DNA from: Levilactobacillus hammesii DSM 16381
GTDB lineage: Bacteria; Bacillota; Bacilli; Lactobacillales; Lactobacillaceae
DNA length: 64,000 nucleotides
Assembly (NCBI RefSeq): GCF_001434395.1
Contig: NZ_AZFS01000006.1
Span: 89,026-153,025 of the forward strand
Direction of reading: 5' to 3'
Position numbers and translations under genes: made by a program. Below, piece by piece: positions 16,650-24,610 of this stretch. The notes under the pieces are model-generated. The model saw nothing but the letters and a program-made list of their open reading frames with translations, was not told the origin of the DNA and ran no database searches. Every line of letters starts with the position of its first letter. Position 1 is the first letter of the stretch.

Positions 16650-17249
16650 ATGAAGAAACTAAAGGAAGTTTTGAGTTGGATTGTGCCGGTCATCATTGGA
16701 CTGGCAATTGCTTTAGCCCTCAAACAGTTCGTCTTTACCCGTGTGCGGGTGGATGGGCCGTCTATGGAGCCAAACCTGAATAATAATGAAAAGGTTTTTG
16801 CCTGGAAGATGTCGAAGGTTAAGCACCTCAGTGTCATTGTGTTTGACGCACATGGTGAAGACCCAGCGGCCAAGCCGAATACCAACTACGTGAAGCGGGT
16901 TATTGGGTTGCCCGGGGATACGGTGAAGAGCAAAAACGGCTATATCTATGTGAATAACAAGCGGATCAACCAAAGCTTCATTAGCCAGAGTGAACAGACC
17001 TCAGGGACTGGAAACTGGACGTTAGCCGGTCTTCAACGGCAAAACGATTGGCAAGGCGGCAAGAACGGTAAGATTGCCACGGTCGTCCCTAAGGGGAAGT
17101 ACTTCGTATTGGGGGACCACCGGAGTGTCTCCAATGACAGTCGTTACTGGGGCTTTGTCGACAAAGATAAAATTGTCGGCGTGGTGAAGGTGCCATTCTG
17201 GGCCTCCAGCAAGACCAAGCGAGTGAACATCAATTCCCTGGCCTACTAA
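16650..17249 (+). CDS. lepB: Type I signal peptidase
   Basis: Membrane-anchored serine protease that removes signal peptides from exported proteins. The protein has 199 residues with one N-terminal transmembrane segment (WIVPVIIGLAIALAL) and the catalytic domain outside. The nucleophile Ser38 lies in GPSMEP and the general base Lys82 in YVKRVIGLPGD; the later GDHRSVSNDSRYWG box is intact. The Gram-positive short form is normal. AAGGAG supports ATG 16650, and a strong terminator follows, so it is a single-gene unit. It probably processes the surface protein and deacetylase encoded nearby. Confidence 0.96.
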   Translation: MKKLKEVLSWIVPVIIGLAIALALKQFVFTRVRVDGPSMEPNLNNNEKVFAWKMSKVKHLSVIVFDAHGEDPAAKPNTNYVKRVIGLPGDTVKSKNGYIYVNNKRINQSFISQSEQTSGTGNWTLAGLQRQNDWQGGKNGKIATVVPKGKYFVLGDHRSVSNDSRYWGFVDKDKIVGVVKVPFWASSKTKRVNINSLAY

Positions 17250-17264
17250 ATTTAACGAATAATG

Positions 17265-17311
17265 GCGTCGTGACGAGTCACCGAGAGGGTGAGCGGTCAC
17301 GGCGCTTTTTT
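17265..17311 (+). terminator. Terminator after lepB
   Basis: GCGTCGTGAC 17265-17274 pairs with GTCACGGCGC 17296-17305, with an inner TCACC/GGGTGA pairing, followed by T6. Confidence 0.9.
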
Positions 17312-17445
17312 GAGGTCTGATGGGAATTAAATGAAAGTAGCCGCTTACATTTTGTGAGAATCGGAGTATCGTAGACTCTATATGGCGTTGGCCGGGGAAA
17401 GTAGTGTTAGTCCTCGGTAAACGACGCGAGATTTGGGTCGGGGAG

Positions 17446-18126
17446 ATGGCAGTTATTAAGAATACGTTGAAAGAACGGTGGATCGCGTTGATCCTCGGAT
17501 TGGTGATTAATGCCTTTGGAAGTGGTCTGACCGTGGCGGCAAACATGGGGGCTAGTCCGTGGATGGCTTCGGAAGTGAACTTGAGTGAGTGGCTTAAGCT
17601 GGATATTGGATGGCCGGTCTTTGTCGTGAGTTGTTTAGCGGCAGTGGCCAACCAATTTCTTTTGCGGCGGTGGGAACCCCGGCGCTTCTTCGGTGAGATT
17701 GGCTTCATGTTTTTTGTCAGCTTTTTCGTGAACTTCTTTACGCACATGTTCTACCAAATGGGGATCTTGCGGCTGTCGGTCTTCACGCGTGGCGTGCTGG
17801 CGATTGCTGGTGTGACCATCTTCTGCATCGCTATTTCGCTGTATCAGCGAGCCAACCTGGTGATGCATCCTAACGATGACACCACGAATATTCTCCGGTT
17901 TATGTATTGCCATGGGAACGTTTTGCATGCCCAACTGCTGAACTTTATTCCGCCGGTCACCATTATTGTCGTGAGCTGGCTGGTGACCCAGCAACTGTTT
18001 GCGATCAATCTGGGGACATTGTTTGCCCTGATCTTTACGGGGAATATTATCAATCTGACGGACCGGTTCATTTGGCCGGGACTCAAGCACAACTTCGCGG
18101 TGCAACCGGAGGCGATTGACGATTAA
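17446..18126 (+). CDS. YczE/YyaS-like membrane protein, copy 1
   Basis: 226-residue integral membrane protein with five or six hydrophobic segments, beginning around ALILGLVINAFGSGL and containing the shared stretch MHPNDDTTNILRF. It resembles the YczE/YyaS/YitT group, whose function is poorly known. Start choice is difficult: ATG 17446 touches GGGGAG (17440-17445) with no spacer; a GTG at 17404 has GGGGA upstream; and an in-frame ATT at 17455 has ideal spacing. The downstream neighbour is a close tandem paralogue that overlaps its stop. The pair and the MarR gene may form one unit. Confidence 0.8.
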   Translation: MAVIKNTLKERWIALILGLVINAFGSGLTVAANMGASPWMASEVNLSEWLKLDIGWPVFVVSCLAAVANQFLLRRWEPRRFFGEIGFMFFVSFFVNFFTHMFYQMGILRLSVFTRGVLAIAGVTIFCIAISLYQRANLVMHPNDDTTNILRFMYCHGNVLHAQLLNFIPPVTIIVVSWLVTQQLFAINLGTLFALIFTGNIINLTDRFIWPGLKHNFAVQPEAIDD

Positions 18127-18784
18127 AAATACAATGACACAGCGTTGGCTAGCGCTCTTCCTCGGGTTGGTGATCAACGCCTTTGGAAATGGTCTCTCGG
18201 TGGCTTCCAACATGGGGACCAGTCCCTGGACGGCGTCGGAAGTGAATCTCAGTCACTGGCTGGGGGTTAGTGTGGGACTGGCAATCTTCGTGGTCAGTTG
18301 TCTAGCGGCTTTGGTTAATCAGCTCTTGTTAAGGCACTGGGACTTGCCCCGTTTGCTGGGAGAAGTCGGTTTTGTCTTGTTCTTTAGTTACTTTGTGGAT
18401 GTTTTTTCAAATACCTTTACTCGGATGGGCATCATGCGTTTGTCGGCGGGAGTGCGGTTATTACTCGCCATCGTGGGCATCACGATCTTTTGTGCCGCAA
18501 TTTCCATGTATCAGCGGGCCAATCTGGTCATGCATCCTAATGACGATACCACCAATATTCTGCGGTTCATGTACTGTCACGATAACGTGGTGGTCGCACA
18601 GCTCCTGACGTTTACGCCGCCGGTGGTGATCATTCTGGTCTGCTGGCTGAATACGCACCAACTCTATGCAGTCAATTGGGGGACGTTATTCACTTTGCTC
18701 TTTAACGGGACCCTGATTGGATTAGCCGATCGGGTGGTGTGGCCGAGTTTGCATCATAATTTCCGTGCCAAGCAGGCCCAATGA
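18116..18784 (+). CDS. YczE/YyaS-like membrane protein, copy 2 (tandem paralogue)
   Basis: 222-residue membrane protein clearly duplicated from copy 1: both start IKNT, share LVINAFGxGLxVAxNMG, ANLVMHPNDDTTNILRFMYC and end with a WP-x-L-x-HNF motif. It overlaps copy 1 by 11 bases, indicating translational coupling. The first available start is TTG 18116, only three bases after GGAGG; the in-frame ATT at 18122 would have 9-base spacing, and ATG 18134 is 21 bases away. The role is unknown; a substrate transporter or membrane stress function is possible. Confidence 0.8.
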   Translation: MTIKNTMTQRWLALFLGLVINAFGNGLSVASNMGTSPWTASEVNLSHWLGVSVGLAIFVVSCLAALVNQLLLRHWDLPRLLGEVGFVLFFSYFVDVFSNTFTRMGIMRLSAGVRLLLAIVGITIFCAAISMYQRANLVMHPNDDTTNILRFMYCHDNVVVAQLLTFTPPVVIILVCWLNTHQLYAVNWGTLFTLLFNGTLIGLADRVVWPSLHHNFRAKQAQ

Positions 18785-18789
18785 CTCGC

Positions 18790-18818
18790 TTGACATTTCA
18801 CAAGAAATAGAATATGCT
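18790..18818 (+). promoter_or_regulatory. Promoter and possible operator of the MarR gene
   Basis: TTGACA 18790-18795 and TATGCT 18813-18818 are 17 bases apart. The spacer begins with TTTCACAAGAAA (18796-18807), a small inverted repeat that could be an autoregulatory MarR site. Confidence 0.72.
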
Positions 18819-18851
18819 TGCGCACGTAGTTTCAGGAGAGGAAGGCGGCGC

Positions 18852-19304
18852 ATGGCCACTACGGGAAATGATTCAGACATTGTTAAATGGCTCTCGATTG
18901 CCAATCGTTATACCCGGATTGCGCTGGATCGGCGGTTGCAGCCATACCGGTTAAATGCCAGTATGTACTACTACATCTTGCGGTTACATGAGCATCCCCG
19001 CCTCACGCAGGATAAGCTGATTAGCCTGACCTATCTGAATCCAAGTAATGTGACGCGGGCCGTCAATCAGTTGGTCAATCTGGGGTATGTGCGTAAGCGT
19101 CAATCCAAGTCGGATCGGCGAGTTTACGAACTCTCACTGACCAAGCGGGGCGAACGCATTTATCCAGATATTGTGAAATTACGACAAGAGGTGGCCGATA
19201 ACCTGCTCGCAGATATGGCGACCGACCATGAGCAATTGGTGGATCAGATTCGCCAGCTGGCGCTTAAGGCCGTGGCGAATGAGACCCCAGGGGAAACGAC
19301 TTAA
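18852..19304 (+). CDS. MarR-family transcriptional regulator
   Basis: 150-residue winged-helix regulator. Helices around YYYILRLHEHPRLTQDKL and LNPSNVTRAVNQLVNLGYV are the recognition region, followed by the wing RKRQSKSDRRVYELSLTKRG with the usual DxR turn. ATG 18852 is preferred because GGAGAGGAAGG lies directly upstream; an in-frame ATG at 18765 overlaps the previous gene and precedes the promoter. It may regulate itself, the tandem membrane proteins or the ABC exporter that follows a terminator. The ligand is unknown. Confidence 0.88.
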   Translation: MATTGNDSDIVKWLSIANRYTRIALDRRLQPYRLNASMYYYILRLHEHPRLTQDKLISLTYLNPSNVTRAVNQLVNLGYVRKRQSKSDRRVYELSLTKRGERIYPDIVKLRQEVADNLLADMATDHEQLVDQIRQLALKAVANETPGETT

Positions 19305-19319
19305 TTTAATTAAACTAGC

Positions 19320-19351
19320 GGTGGCGGTCGGAGACGACGGCCACTTTTTTT
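19320..19351 (+). terminator. Terminator after the MarR gene
   Basis: GTGGCGGTCG 19321-19330 pairs with CGACGGCCAC 19335-19344 (one mismatch) around GAGA, then T7. Confidence 0.92.
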
Positions 19352-19382
19352 AACTAGTTCTGTAAGCGCTGACACTTAACAG

Positions 19383-19442
19383 TTGACTTTACCCGGTGTT
19401 GGTCGTACGATGTGAGTGTAAATGAGTGAGCACACACTCACA
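19383..19442 (+). promoter_or_regulatory. Promoter with three-half-site TetR-type operator
   Basis: TTGACT 19383-19388, 17 bases, TACGAT 19406-19411. Overlapping the start region, TGTGAGTGT (19411-19419) and ACACTCACA (19434-19442) are perfect 9-bp inverted arms. A third TGAGTG at 19423-19428 is a direct repeat ten bases from the first and also pairs with the last. The TetR protein encoded as third gene of this operon is the obvious binder. Confidence 0.75.
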
Positions 19443-19467
19443 AAGAAGGACGTCAGGAGGAATGGAA

Positions 19468-20211
19468 ATGGTCACCAACACAATTGATGTGCGGGATGTT
19501 GCGAAGAAGTTCGGCGATAACCCCGTCCTTAAGCAGGTTAGTTTGCAATTACCGGTCGGACAGATTATGGGATTAATTGGGCCTTCTGGCGCCGGGAAAA
19601 CCACGCTGGTTAAAGCCATTCTGGGAATGGAAAAGATCGATGCGGGAACGACGACGGTTTTGGGAACAGCGATGCCGAACCGAAAGATTATGCAGCGCAT
19701 TGGCTACATGGCCCAGAGCGATGCCCTCTATGAGAATTTAACGGCACGTGAGAATATTCGGTTCTTTGCGGAACTCATGAGTGTTCCCAAGTCACAGTTA
19801 GCCGCGGCGATTACTCACGCGGCGCAGGTCGTGAATTTGAATGACGCGTTGGATCGCCGTGTGTCGGCCTATTCCGGGGGGATGAAGCGGCGATTGTCGC
19901 TGGCCATTGCTTTGGTACAGGACCCAGAACTCCTGATCTTGGATGAACCCACGGTCGGGATTGACCCAGAGTTGCGGCAACAGATTTGGGCAGAACTGTA
20001 TCAATTGAAGGCTCAGGGAAAGTCGGTTCTGGTCACGACTCACGTGATGGACGAAGCCGAGCATTGCGATTACTTGATGTTGATTCGCGAGGGGATTGCG
20101 CTGGCGCAGGGCACCCCACAACAATTGGAACAGGATTATGCGGTACCAACGATTGAACAAGTCTTTTTGAAAGCGGGGCGGCTACAAGATGAGAGTCATA
20201 GCGATCTTTAA
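19468..20211 (+). CDS. ABC exporter ATP-binding protein
   Basis: 247-residue ATPase that would power the permease encoded next. Walker A is GPSGAGKTT, the signature is YSGGMKRRLSLAIALVQD, Walker B is LLILDEP, and the switch His is in VTTHVMDEAEH. It belongs to the drug/lipid-type ABC-2 exporters. Of two nearby ATGs, 19468 has the right spacing from GGAGG (19456-19460), while 19462 is too close. The operon continues with a permease and a TetR regulator, an arrangement typical of inducible drug efflux. Confidence 0.93.
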   Translation: MVTNTIDVRDVAKKFGDNPVLKQVSLQLPVGQIMGLIGPSGAGKTTLVKAILGMEKIDAGTTTVLGTAMPNRKIMQRIGYMAQSDALYENLTARENIRFFAELMSVPKSQLAAAITHAAQVVNLNDALDRRVSAYSGGMKRRLSLAIALVQDPELLILDEPTVGIDPELRQQIWAELYQLKAQGKSVLVTTHVMDEAEHCDYLMLIREGIALAQGTPQQLEQDYAVPTIEQVFLKAGRLQDESHSDL

Positions 20212-21385
20212 ACGTGTTTTACGTGAGATGTTACGGGATAAGCGGACGCTAGCCTTAATGTTTCTGGCGCCCCTCTTCATCCTGACGTTAATGTATTTTC
20301 TCTTTAATACCAGTTCGGATTCGATCGCTAAAATTGGGGTCAGCAACGTGGACACCACGGTAGTCAAGGCGATCAAGAATAAGCACGTGACGCTGCACCA
20401 TTATAGCGTGCAGGCGACGGCTAAGGATAAGGTACGTGAGGACAATCTGGCGGCATTTATCAAGCAAAAGGATGGGAAACTCACGGTGACCTATCAGAAC
20501 AGTCAACCGGGTGATTCGGCACTGGTTCGGCAGGCCTTACAGGGGGGACTGACCAAGATTAAGGTGCAGGCCCTAGCCGCGGCAACTCAGACGCAAAAAA
20601 AGGCGTTGCAGCAACAGGCCCAAGTGTTAAAGACCCTGATGGCACAGCAGCAAAAAATGGCGGCGGCCCAAGGCGCACGTGGGACGGCTGGCGCCAATCT
20701 AGCGCCCCAGTCGCAAAAGGCCCAGGTGCAGGCCCCGACCAATTATCAGGTTACCAGCCATTATCTTTATGGGAGTTCGGACTCGACCTTCTTTGATACG
20801 TTCCTCCCGATTCTCTTGGGTTTCTTCGTCTTCTTCTTTGTCTTCCTAATTTCCGGGATCTCGCTCTTGAACGAACGGACCACGGGAACGCTAACGCGGC
20901 TACTGGCAACGCCCATTCGTCGGGGCGAAATCATTACCGGTTACCTGATGGGGTACGGGCTCTTTGCCTTAGTCCAAACGGTGATTACCGTGACGTTTGC
21001 GCTGACGGTCTTCCAGATTCACATGATTGGGAGCGTCTGGCTCATTCTGCTGATTAACTTCTTGCTGGCGCTGGTGGCCCTCTCCATGGGGATCTTTGTG
21101 TCCACCTTCGCCAACTCCGAGTTCCAGATGATGCAGTTCATTCCGATCCTCGTGATCCCACAGGTCTTCTTCTCCGGATTGATTCCGGTGGATCAGATGG
21201 CCAACTGGCTACAGTGGATTGCACACATCTTCCCCCTGTATTATGGTGGAAATGCCTTGATGAATGTGGCCACACGGGGCGTGGGCTTCAGTGGCATCGC
21301 ATTTGAATTGGGAATTTTAGTTCTCTTTGCGGCGTTATTTACGATTCTCAACGTCGTGGGGATGAAACGCTATCGGAGGGTTTAA
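20189..21385 (+). CDS. ABC-2 type exporter permease
   Basis: 398-residue membrane component. One segment near the N-terminus (LALMFLAPLFILTLMYFLF) is followed by a large external domain of about 190 residues rich in Gln and Ala (repeated QQQ/QKxA), then five membrane segments, with the ABC-2 signature region around LLNERTTGTLTRLLATPI. This YhgE/NatB-like layout suits export of drugs or amphipathic compounds. Its start overlaps the ATPase gene by 23 bases, so translation is coupled. Confidence 0.9.
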   Translation: MRVIAIFKRVLREMLRDKRTLALMFLAPLFILTLMYFLFNTSSDSIAKIGVSNVDTTVVKAIKNKHVTLHHYSVQATAKDKVREDNLAAFIKQKDGKLTVTYQNSQPGDSALVRQALQGGLTKIKVQALAAATQTQKKALQQQAQVLKTLMAQQQKMAAAQGARGTAGANLAPQSQKAQVQAPTNYQVTSHYLYGSSDSTFFDTFLPILLGFFVFFFVFLISGISLLNERTTGTLTRLLATPIRRGEIITGYLMGYGLFALVQTVITVTFALTVFQIHMIGSVWLILLINFLLALVALSMGIFVSTFANSEFQMMQFIPILVIPQVFFSGLIPVDQMANWLQWIAHIFPLYYGGNALMNVATRGVGFSGIAFELGILVLFAALFTILNVVGMKRYRRV

Positions 21386-21386
21386 T

Positions 21387-22031
21387 ATGGCAGAAGAAAC
21401 CAACATTCAGGAAGCATTTCAGGCGGTTATGGCGGCCAACGGGGATATTCCCCCCAAACAACAACAGGTCTTAGCAGCCAGCCTCGAGCTCTTTGCCCAA
21501 CAGGGATTTGCGAATACCACGACTAAGCAGATTGCCCAGAAGGCCGGTGTCGCGGAAGGCACAGTCTACCGCCGTTACAAGACAAAGGACGAATTGCTGG
21601 CAGCCGTGCTGGCGCCCTTCGTGACACAGGTATTACCACGACTTATTACGGAATTCGCCGAAGGGGTCGTGGGCCGACCTTATCTGACGCGGCACGAGAT
21701 GATTCAGTCGATTGCGGAGGATCGGTTGGCATTTATCCAGAAAAATGGGCCGATCTTACGGATTCTAATTCGCGAGATTTCGGTAAGAACAGACTTGAGA
21801 AGTCAATTTATAACCCATGCCGGGCCCCTCTTACAGGAGAACCTGTTTCCCGTGCTCGATCGGCTGAAGGCCCGCGGGGAGCTGGTTGACTGGCCCGACT
21901 CACGGATTGCCCAGTTCATGATTGGTACAATGTTAACAGAACTGGTTCGGACATTATTGGTGCCAGAAGACATCGAGAAGGCCATTCCGACTATAATTAA
22001 ATTTTTAGAAAAGGGTTTGGCACCGGATTAA
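21387..22031 (+). CDS. TetR-family regulator of the ABC exporter
   Basis: 214-residue regulator. The DNA-binding domain follows an N-terminal extension of about 20 residues and includes ASLELFAQQGFANTTTKQIA and the helix-turn-helix AGVAEGTVYRRYKTKDELL. The C-terminal ligand domain is not assignable to a drug class. GGAGG (21374-21378) supports ATG 21387, which comes one base after the permease stop. It is likely to repress its own operon through the repeats at 19411-19442 and release them when an exported compound binds. Confidence 0.9.
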   Translation: MAEETNIQEAFQAVMAANGDIPPKQQQVLAASLELFAQQGFANTTTKQIAQKAGVAEGTVYRRYKTKDELLAAVLAPFVTQVLPRLITEFAEGVVGRPYLTRHEMIQSIAEDRLAFIQKNGPILRILIREISVRTDLRSQFITHAGPLLQENLFPVLDRLKARGELVDWPDSRIAQFMIGTMLTELVRTLLVPEDIEKAIPTIIKFLEKGLAPD

Positions 22032-22064
22032 TAATGAGCCAGGCCAGGCGAATAATTGCATCCA

Positions 22065-22096
22065 AAAAGCGGCCAGGGCAAAAGTCCTGGTCGTTT
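22065..22096. terminator. Terminator between convergent TetR and LysR genes
   Basis: CGGCCAGG 22070-22077 pairs with CCTGGTCG 22086-22093; A5 lies left and TTT right. Likely used in both directions, stronger for the minus strand. Confidence 0.7.
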
Positions 22097-22128
22097 AGTC
22101 TCTCTGTGATTAGGAATAATGGCCGTCA

Positions 22129-23049
22129 CTAGTCGTCACGGTGCTTGGTTTGTTGAACGGGATCGATGTTGAATACGCGTTGGGCGACGCGGAGAAAAGC
22201 GGTCATTTCCGGTGTGTTTTCCTTGCTGGTTCGGTGCGCCATGATGAGCTGGTAGGTGAGCAGACGGGCATTAATAGGAATCACCCGAGCGGTAGTTACA
22301 GGGGGTGTCGGCAGGATCGTCCACCCGGCGCCGTGTTCGACGAGTTGTTGAATCGTGGCTAGGCTATTTAAGGTGAGTGCAGGTTGCAAAAAGAGATGGT
22401 GTTTGGCCATGAAGTCGCGGGTGATTTCTCCCAGAACCATTTGCAAGTCGCAGCCAATGAACGGTTGGGCCAGCAAGGGTTTGAGCTGCTGTGCATTTTC
22501 AATGTGCGGTAGTGAGAACGCACTGTCGGCGGGGAGAAGGAGACTAAAAGCCTGATCGCGCATGACCCGGTAGAAAAACTCACTGTGATTGGGGGACTTA
22601 GGGCCGATATACACGTCACTTTGGTTATCGGTCACGGCCTTTTCCGCTGCCAACGAGGGCATTTCGTGGATGTCGAGATGGTATTGGGGGTATTGCCGCA
22701 AAAACTGACTCCCCAGATCGGGCAGAATTTGGGTGGCCATGCTTTCGGAAAGAGCGATTGAAATGTGACCGGATTTAGATTGTGCAAGTTCACGCATGGT
22801 TTGGTCCAAGTCGGTGAGCTGATGCTGAATTTTTTCCAGGCCAGCGAGATATTGGGTGCCCGCATAGGTTAGGCGCGTGGGCTTAGCCGTTCGATCGATT
22901 AATTGGAGTCCCAGTTCTTGCTCCGCCTCCTTAACCGTCCGGCTGATATAGGGTTGGGAGACGAATAAATGCTGGGCAGCGGCAGTGATGCTACCCAGAT
23001 CATGCACGGCCGATAAGATTTCGGCGAGCCGCGTGGTGCTAGATGCCAT
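22129..23049 (-). CDS. LysR-family transcriptional regulator
   Basis: 306-residue regulator. The N-terminal helix-turn-helix contains LGSITAAAQHLFVSQPYISRTVKEAEQ in two halves, with the typical linker helix, and the C-terminal periplasmic-binding-like domain would sense a small molecule. ATG 23049 has AGAGGTGA upstream; the longer frame from 23100 starts inside the control region. It is transcribed away from the flavin reductase gene at 23182, the classic arrangement for a LysR protein controlling its divergent neighbour. The inducer is unknown, perhaps an electrophile or quinone. Confidence 0.9.
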   Translation of the reverse strand: MASSTTRLAEILSAVHDLGSITAAAQHLFVSQPYISRTVKEAEQELGLQLIDRTAKPTRLTYAGTQYLAGLEKIQHQLTDLDQTMRELAQSKSGHISIALSESMATQILPDLGSQFLRQYPQYHLDIHEMPSLAAEKAVTDNQSDVYIGPKSPNHSEFFYRVMRDQAFSLLLPADSAFSLPHIENAQQLKPLLAQPFIGCDLQMVLGEITRDFMAKHHLFLQPALTLNSLATIQQLVEHGAGWTILPTPPVTTARVIPINARLLTYQLIMAHRTSKENTPEMTAFLRVAQRVFNIDPVQQTKHRDD

Positions 23050-23095
23050 AGGAATCACCTCTCTATTATTATAACCATTTAGTTCTGAAAACGTT

Positions 23096-23136
23096 ATCAC
23101 AAAAGTATTAGACTTTGTGATTTATCGAACTATACT
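23096..23136 (+). promoter_or_regulatory. LysR-type operator and promoter of the flavin reductase
   Basis: ATCACAAA (23096-23103) and TTTGTGAT (23114-23121) form perfect 8-bp arms 10 bases apart, with the T-N11-A character of LysR boxes. TATACT at 23131-23136 with TTAGAC at 23108-23113 (17-base spacing) forms the promoter, so the operator overlaps its -35 box. Confidence 0.72.
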
Positions 23137-23181
23137 GAGCTTATAGACGTTGAACTGATGAAGTGGAAAGGTGAGTTAGCA

Positions 23182-24363
23182 ATGGCTGAAGATTATCAAT
23201 TTTTACAACCTTATACGTTTGCAAATGGCGTTACCGTAAAGAACCGTGTGGTTATTCCGCCAATGACCGAGGCTTCGGCCTTTGAAGAGGGCTCGATCAC
23301 CAGCGATGAGCTGCGATACTTCCGAATTCACAGTGGTGGTGTGGGATTATTCATCTCGCCGGTGGCCAATGTTTCTGCGAGTGGTAAGGGATTCGAGGGC
23401 GAATTGGCCATTACGGATGACCGTTATTTACCCGGGCTGACCAAGATGGCCAGTGCCATGAAGCAGAATGGTACCAAGGCCATCCTGCAAATCTTCCACG
23501 CGGGGCGGATGTCCAACTCCCACGTGCTACGGGGAGAACGGCCAGTCAGTGCCAGTGCAGTCGCCGCTGAACGGCAGAATGCCGAGGTGCCACGTGAACT
23601 AACCGATGCCGAGATCACGCAAATCGTGACGGATTTTGGTGAGGCTACGCGGCGGGCCATTCAAGCCGGCTTCGATGGGATTGAGTTACACGGGGCCAAT
23701 ACGTACCTGTTGCAGCAATTCTTCTCTCCACATTCCAATCGTCGGACGGACCGGTGGGGTGGCGACGTGACGGGGCGGATGCGCTTTGCCTTGGCCGTCA
23801 TTCAACGGTGTCACGAGGTCATTGCAAAATTTGCGGATCGGCCGTTTATCATGGGGTATCGGTTATCACCGGAAGAGATTGAAACCCCGGGAATTCGCCT
23901 CGCGGATACACTGCAGTTGGTCGACACGTTATGTGGGCAACCGCTGGATTATCTCCACATCTCGATGGGCTATGCTTGGCGGACCTCATTAAATGATACC
24001 GCCGACTCAGAGCCGTTGATCCTGAAGATCAAGCGGCAAGTGGCCGGGCGGTTACCGCTAATTGCTGTGGGTTCCGTTGAGAAGCCAGCCGATGCCGAAA
24101 AGGTCATGGCTGCGGGCATTGATTTCGTGGCTCTCGGTCGAGAAATGTTGCGGGAGCCCAAGTGGGTTCAAAAGGTGGCCACCCATGACGAGGCAGGCAT
24201 TCGCTATACCATTTCCGAACAGGACTTAGACGAGTTGGGAATTACCCCGGCCATGTGGCATTTCTTAACGGTGCGGTTGAAGTCCGCCATGCACATCTCC
24301 AACCAACCCGACTACGACAAGGATCAGTTTGATCAGAAACTAGCGCCTCACGAAGGGGCTTAG
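23182..24363 (+). CDS. NADH-dependent flavin oxidoreductase (Old Yellow Enzyme family)
   Basis: 393-residue FMN enzyme predicted to reduce activated alkenes, quinones or similar electrophiles with NAD(P)H. TIM-barrel motifs include KNRVVIPPMTE at the N-terminus, ILQIFHAGRMS, the active-site DGIELHGANTYLLQQFFSP with the His-x2-Asn pair, and the FMN phosphate region around VGSVEKPADAEKV and FVALGREML. ATG 23182 has AAAGGTGAG upstream, while ATG 23158 has none. Probably controlled by the divergent LysR gene. The C-terminus resembles the YqiG-like subgroup of Firmicutes, and the physiological substrate is open. Confidence 0.92.
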   Translation: MAEDYQFLQPYTFANGVTVKNRVVIPPMTEASAFEEGSITSDELRYFRIHSGGVGLFISPVANVSASGKGFEGELAITDDRYLPGLTKMASAMKQNGTKAILQIFHAGRMSNSHVLRGERPVSASAVAAERQNAEVPRELTDAEITQIVTDFGEATRRAIQAGFDGIELHGANTYLLQQFFSPHSNRRTDRWGGDVTGRMRFALAVIQRCHEVIAKFADRPFIMGYRLSPEEIETPGIRLADTLQLVDTLCGQPLDYLHISMGYAWRTSLNDTADSEPLILKIKRQVAGRLPLIAVGSVEKPADAEKVMAAGIDFVALGREMLREPKWVQKVATHDEAGIRYTISEQDLDELGITPAMWHFLTVRLKSAMHISNQPDYDKDQFDQKLAPHEGA

Positions 24364-24422
24364 AACGTGAATTAAGGGCGCAACCAATGGCCTGGTGGCT
24401 CACGCTTCAGCACTATAATGGC

Positions 24423-24469
24423 AAAAAATCAGTTTTTTTAGAAGACCCTTCTGAAAAAGCTGATTTTTG
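24423..24469 (+). terminator. Terminator after the flavin reductase gene
   Basis: AAAAATCAG arm pairs with CTGATTTTT, with an inner AGAAG/CTTCT stem; followed by a T-run. It lies 60 bases after the stop. Confidence 0.8.
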
Positions 24470-24514
24470 CGTTATATCTGGCGCCATTTTGAGTGGAACT
24501 TCATTGAAGAAGCA

Positions 24515-24543
24515 TTGCGTCCATCTGGGGAAAGCGGTAGAAT
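24515..24543 (+). promoter_or_regulatory. Promoter of pepC
   Basis: TTGCGT 24515-24520 and TAGAAT 24538-24543 are 17 bases apart, 68 bases before the pepC start. Confidence 0.6.
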
Positions 24544-24610
24544 GAATTCAGATTAGATTATGAGATTTCAATGAGATTTCTCGTAAACGAGAAGAGAGAG
24601 GAGTCATTTT

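Noticed and set aside
17022..17747. Long minus-strand frame of 241 codons
   Set aside because: Antisense to lepB and the YczE-like gene, no ribosome-binding site, low-complexity basic product; shadow of real genes.
24411..24420. TATAAT box between the flavin reductase and its terminator
   Set aside because: No -35 element at suitable spacing and only a terminator follows; probably chance.
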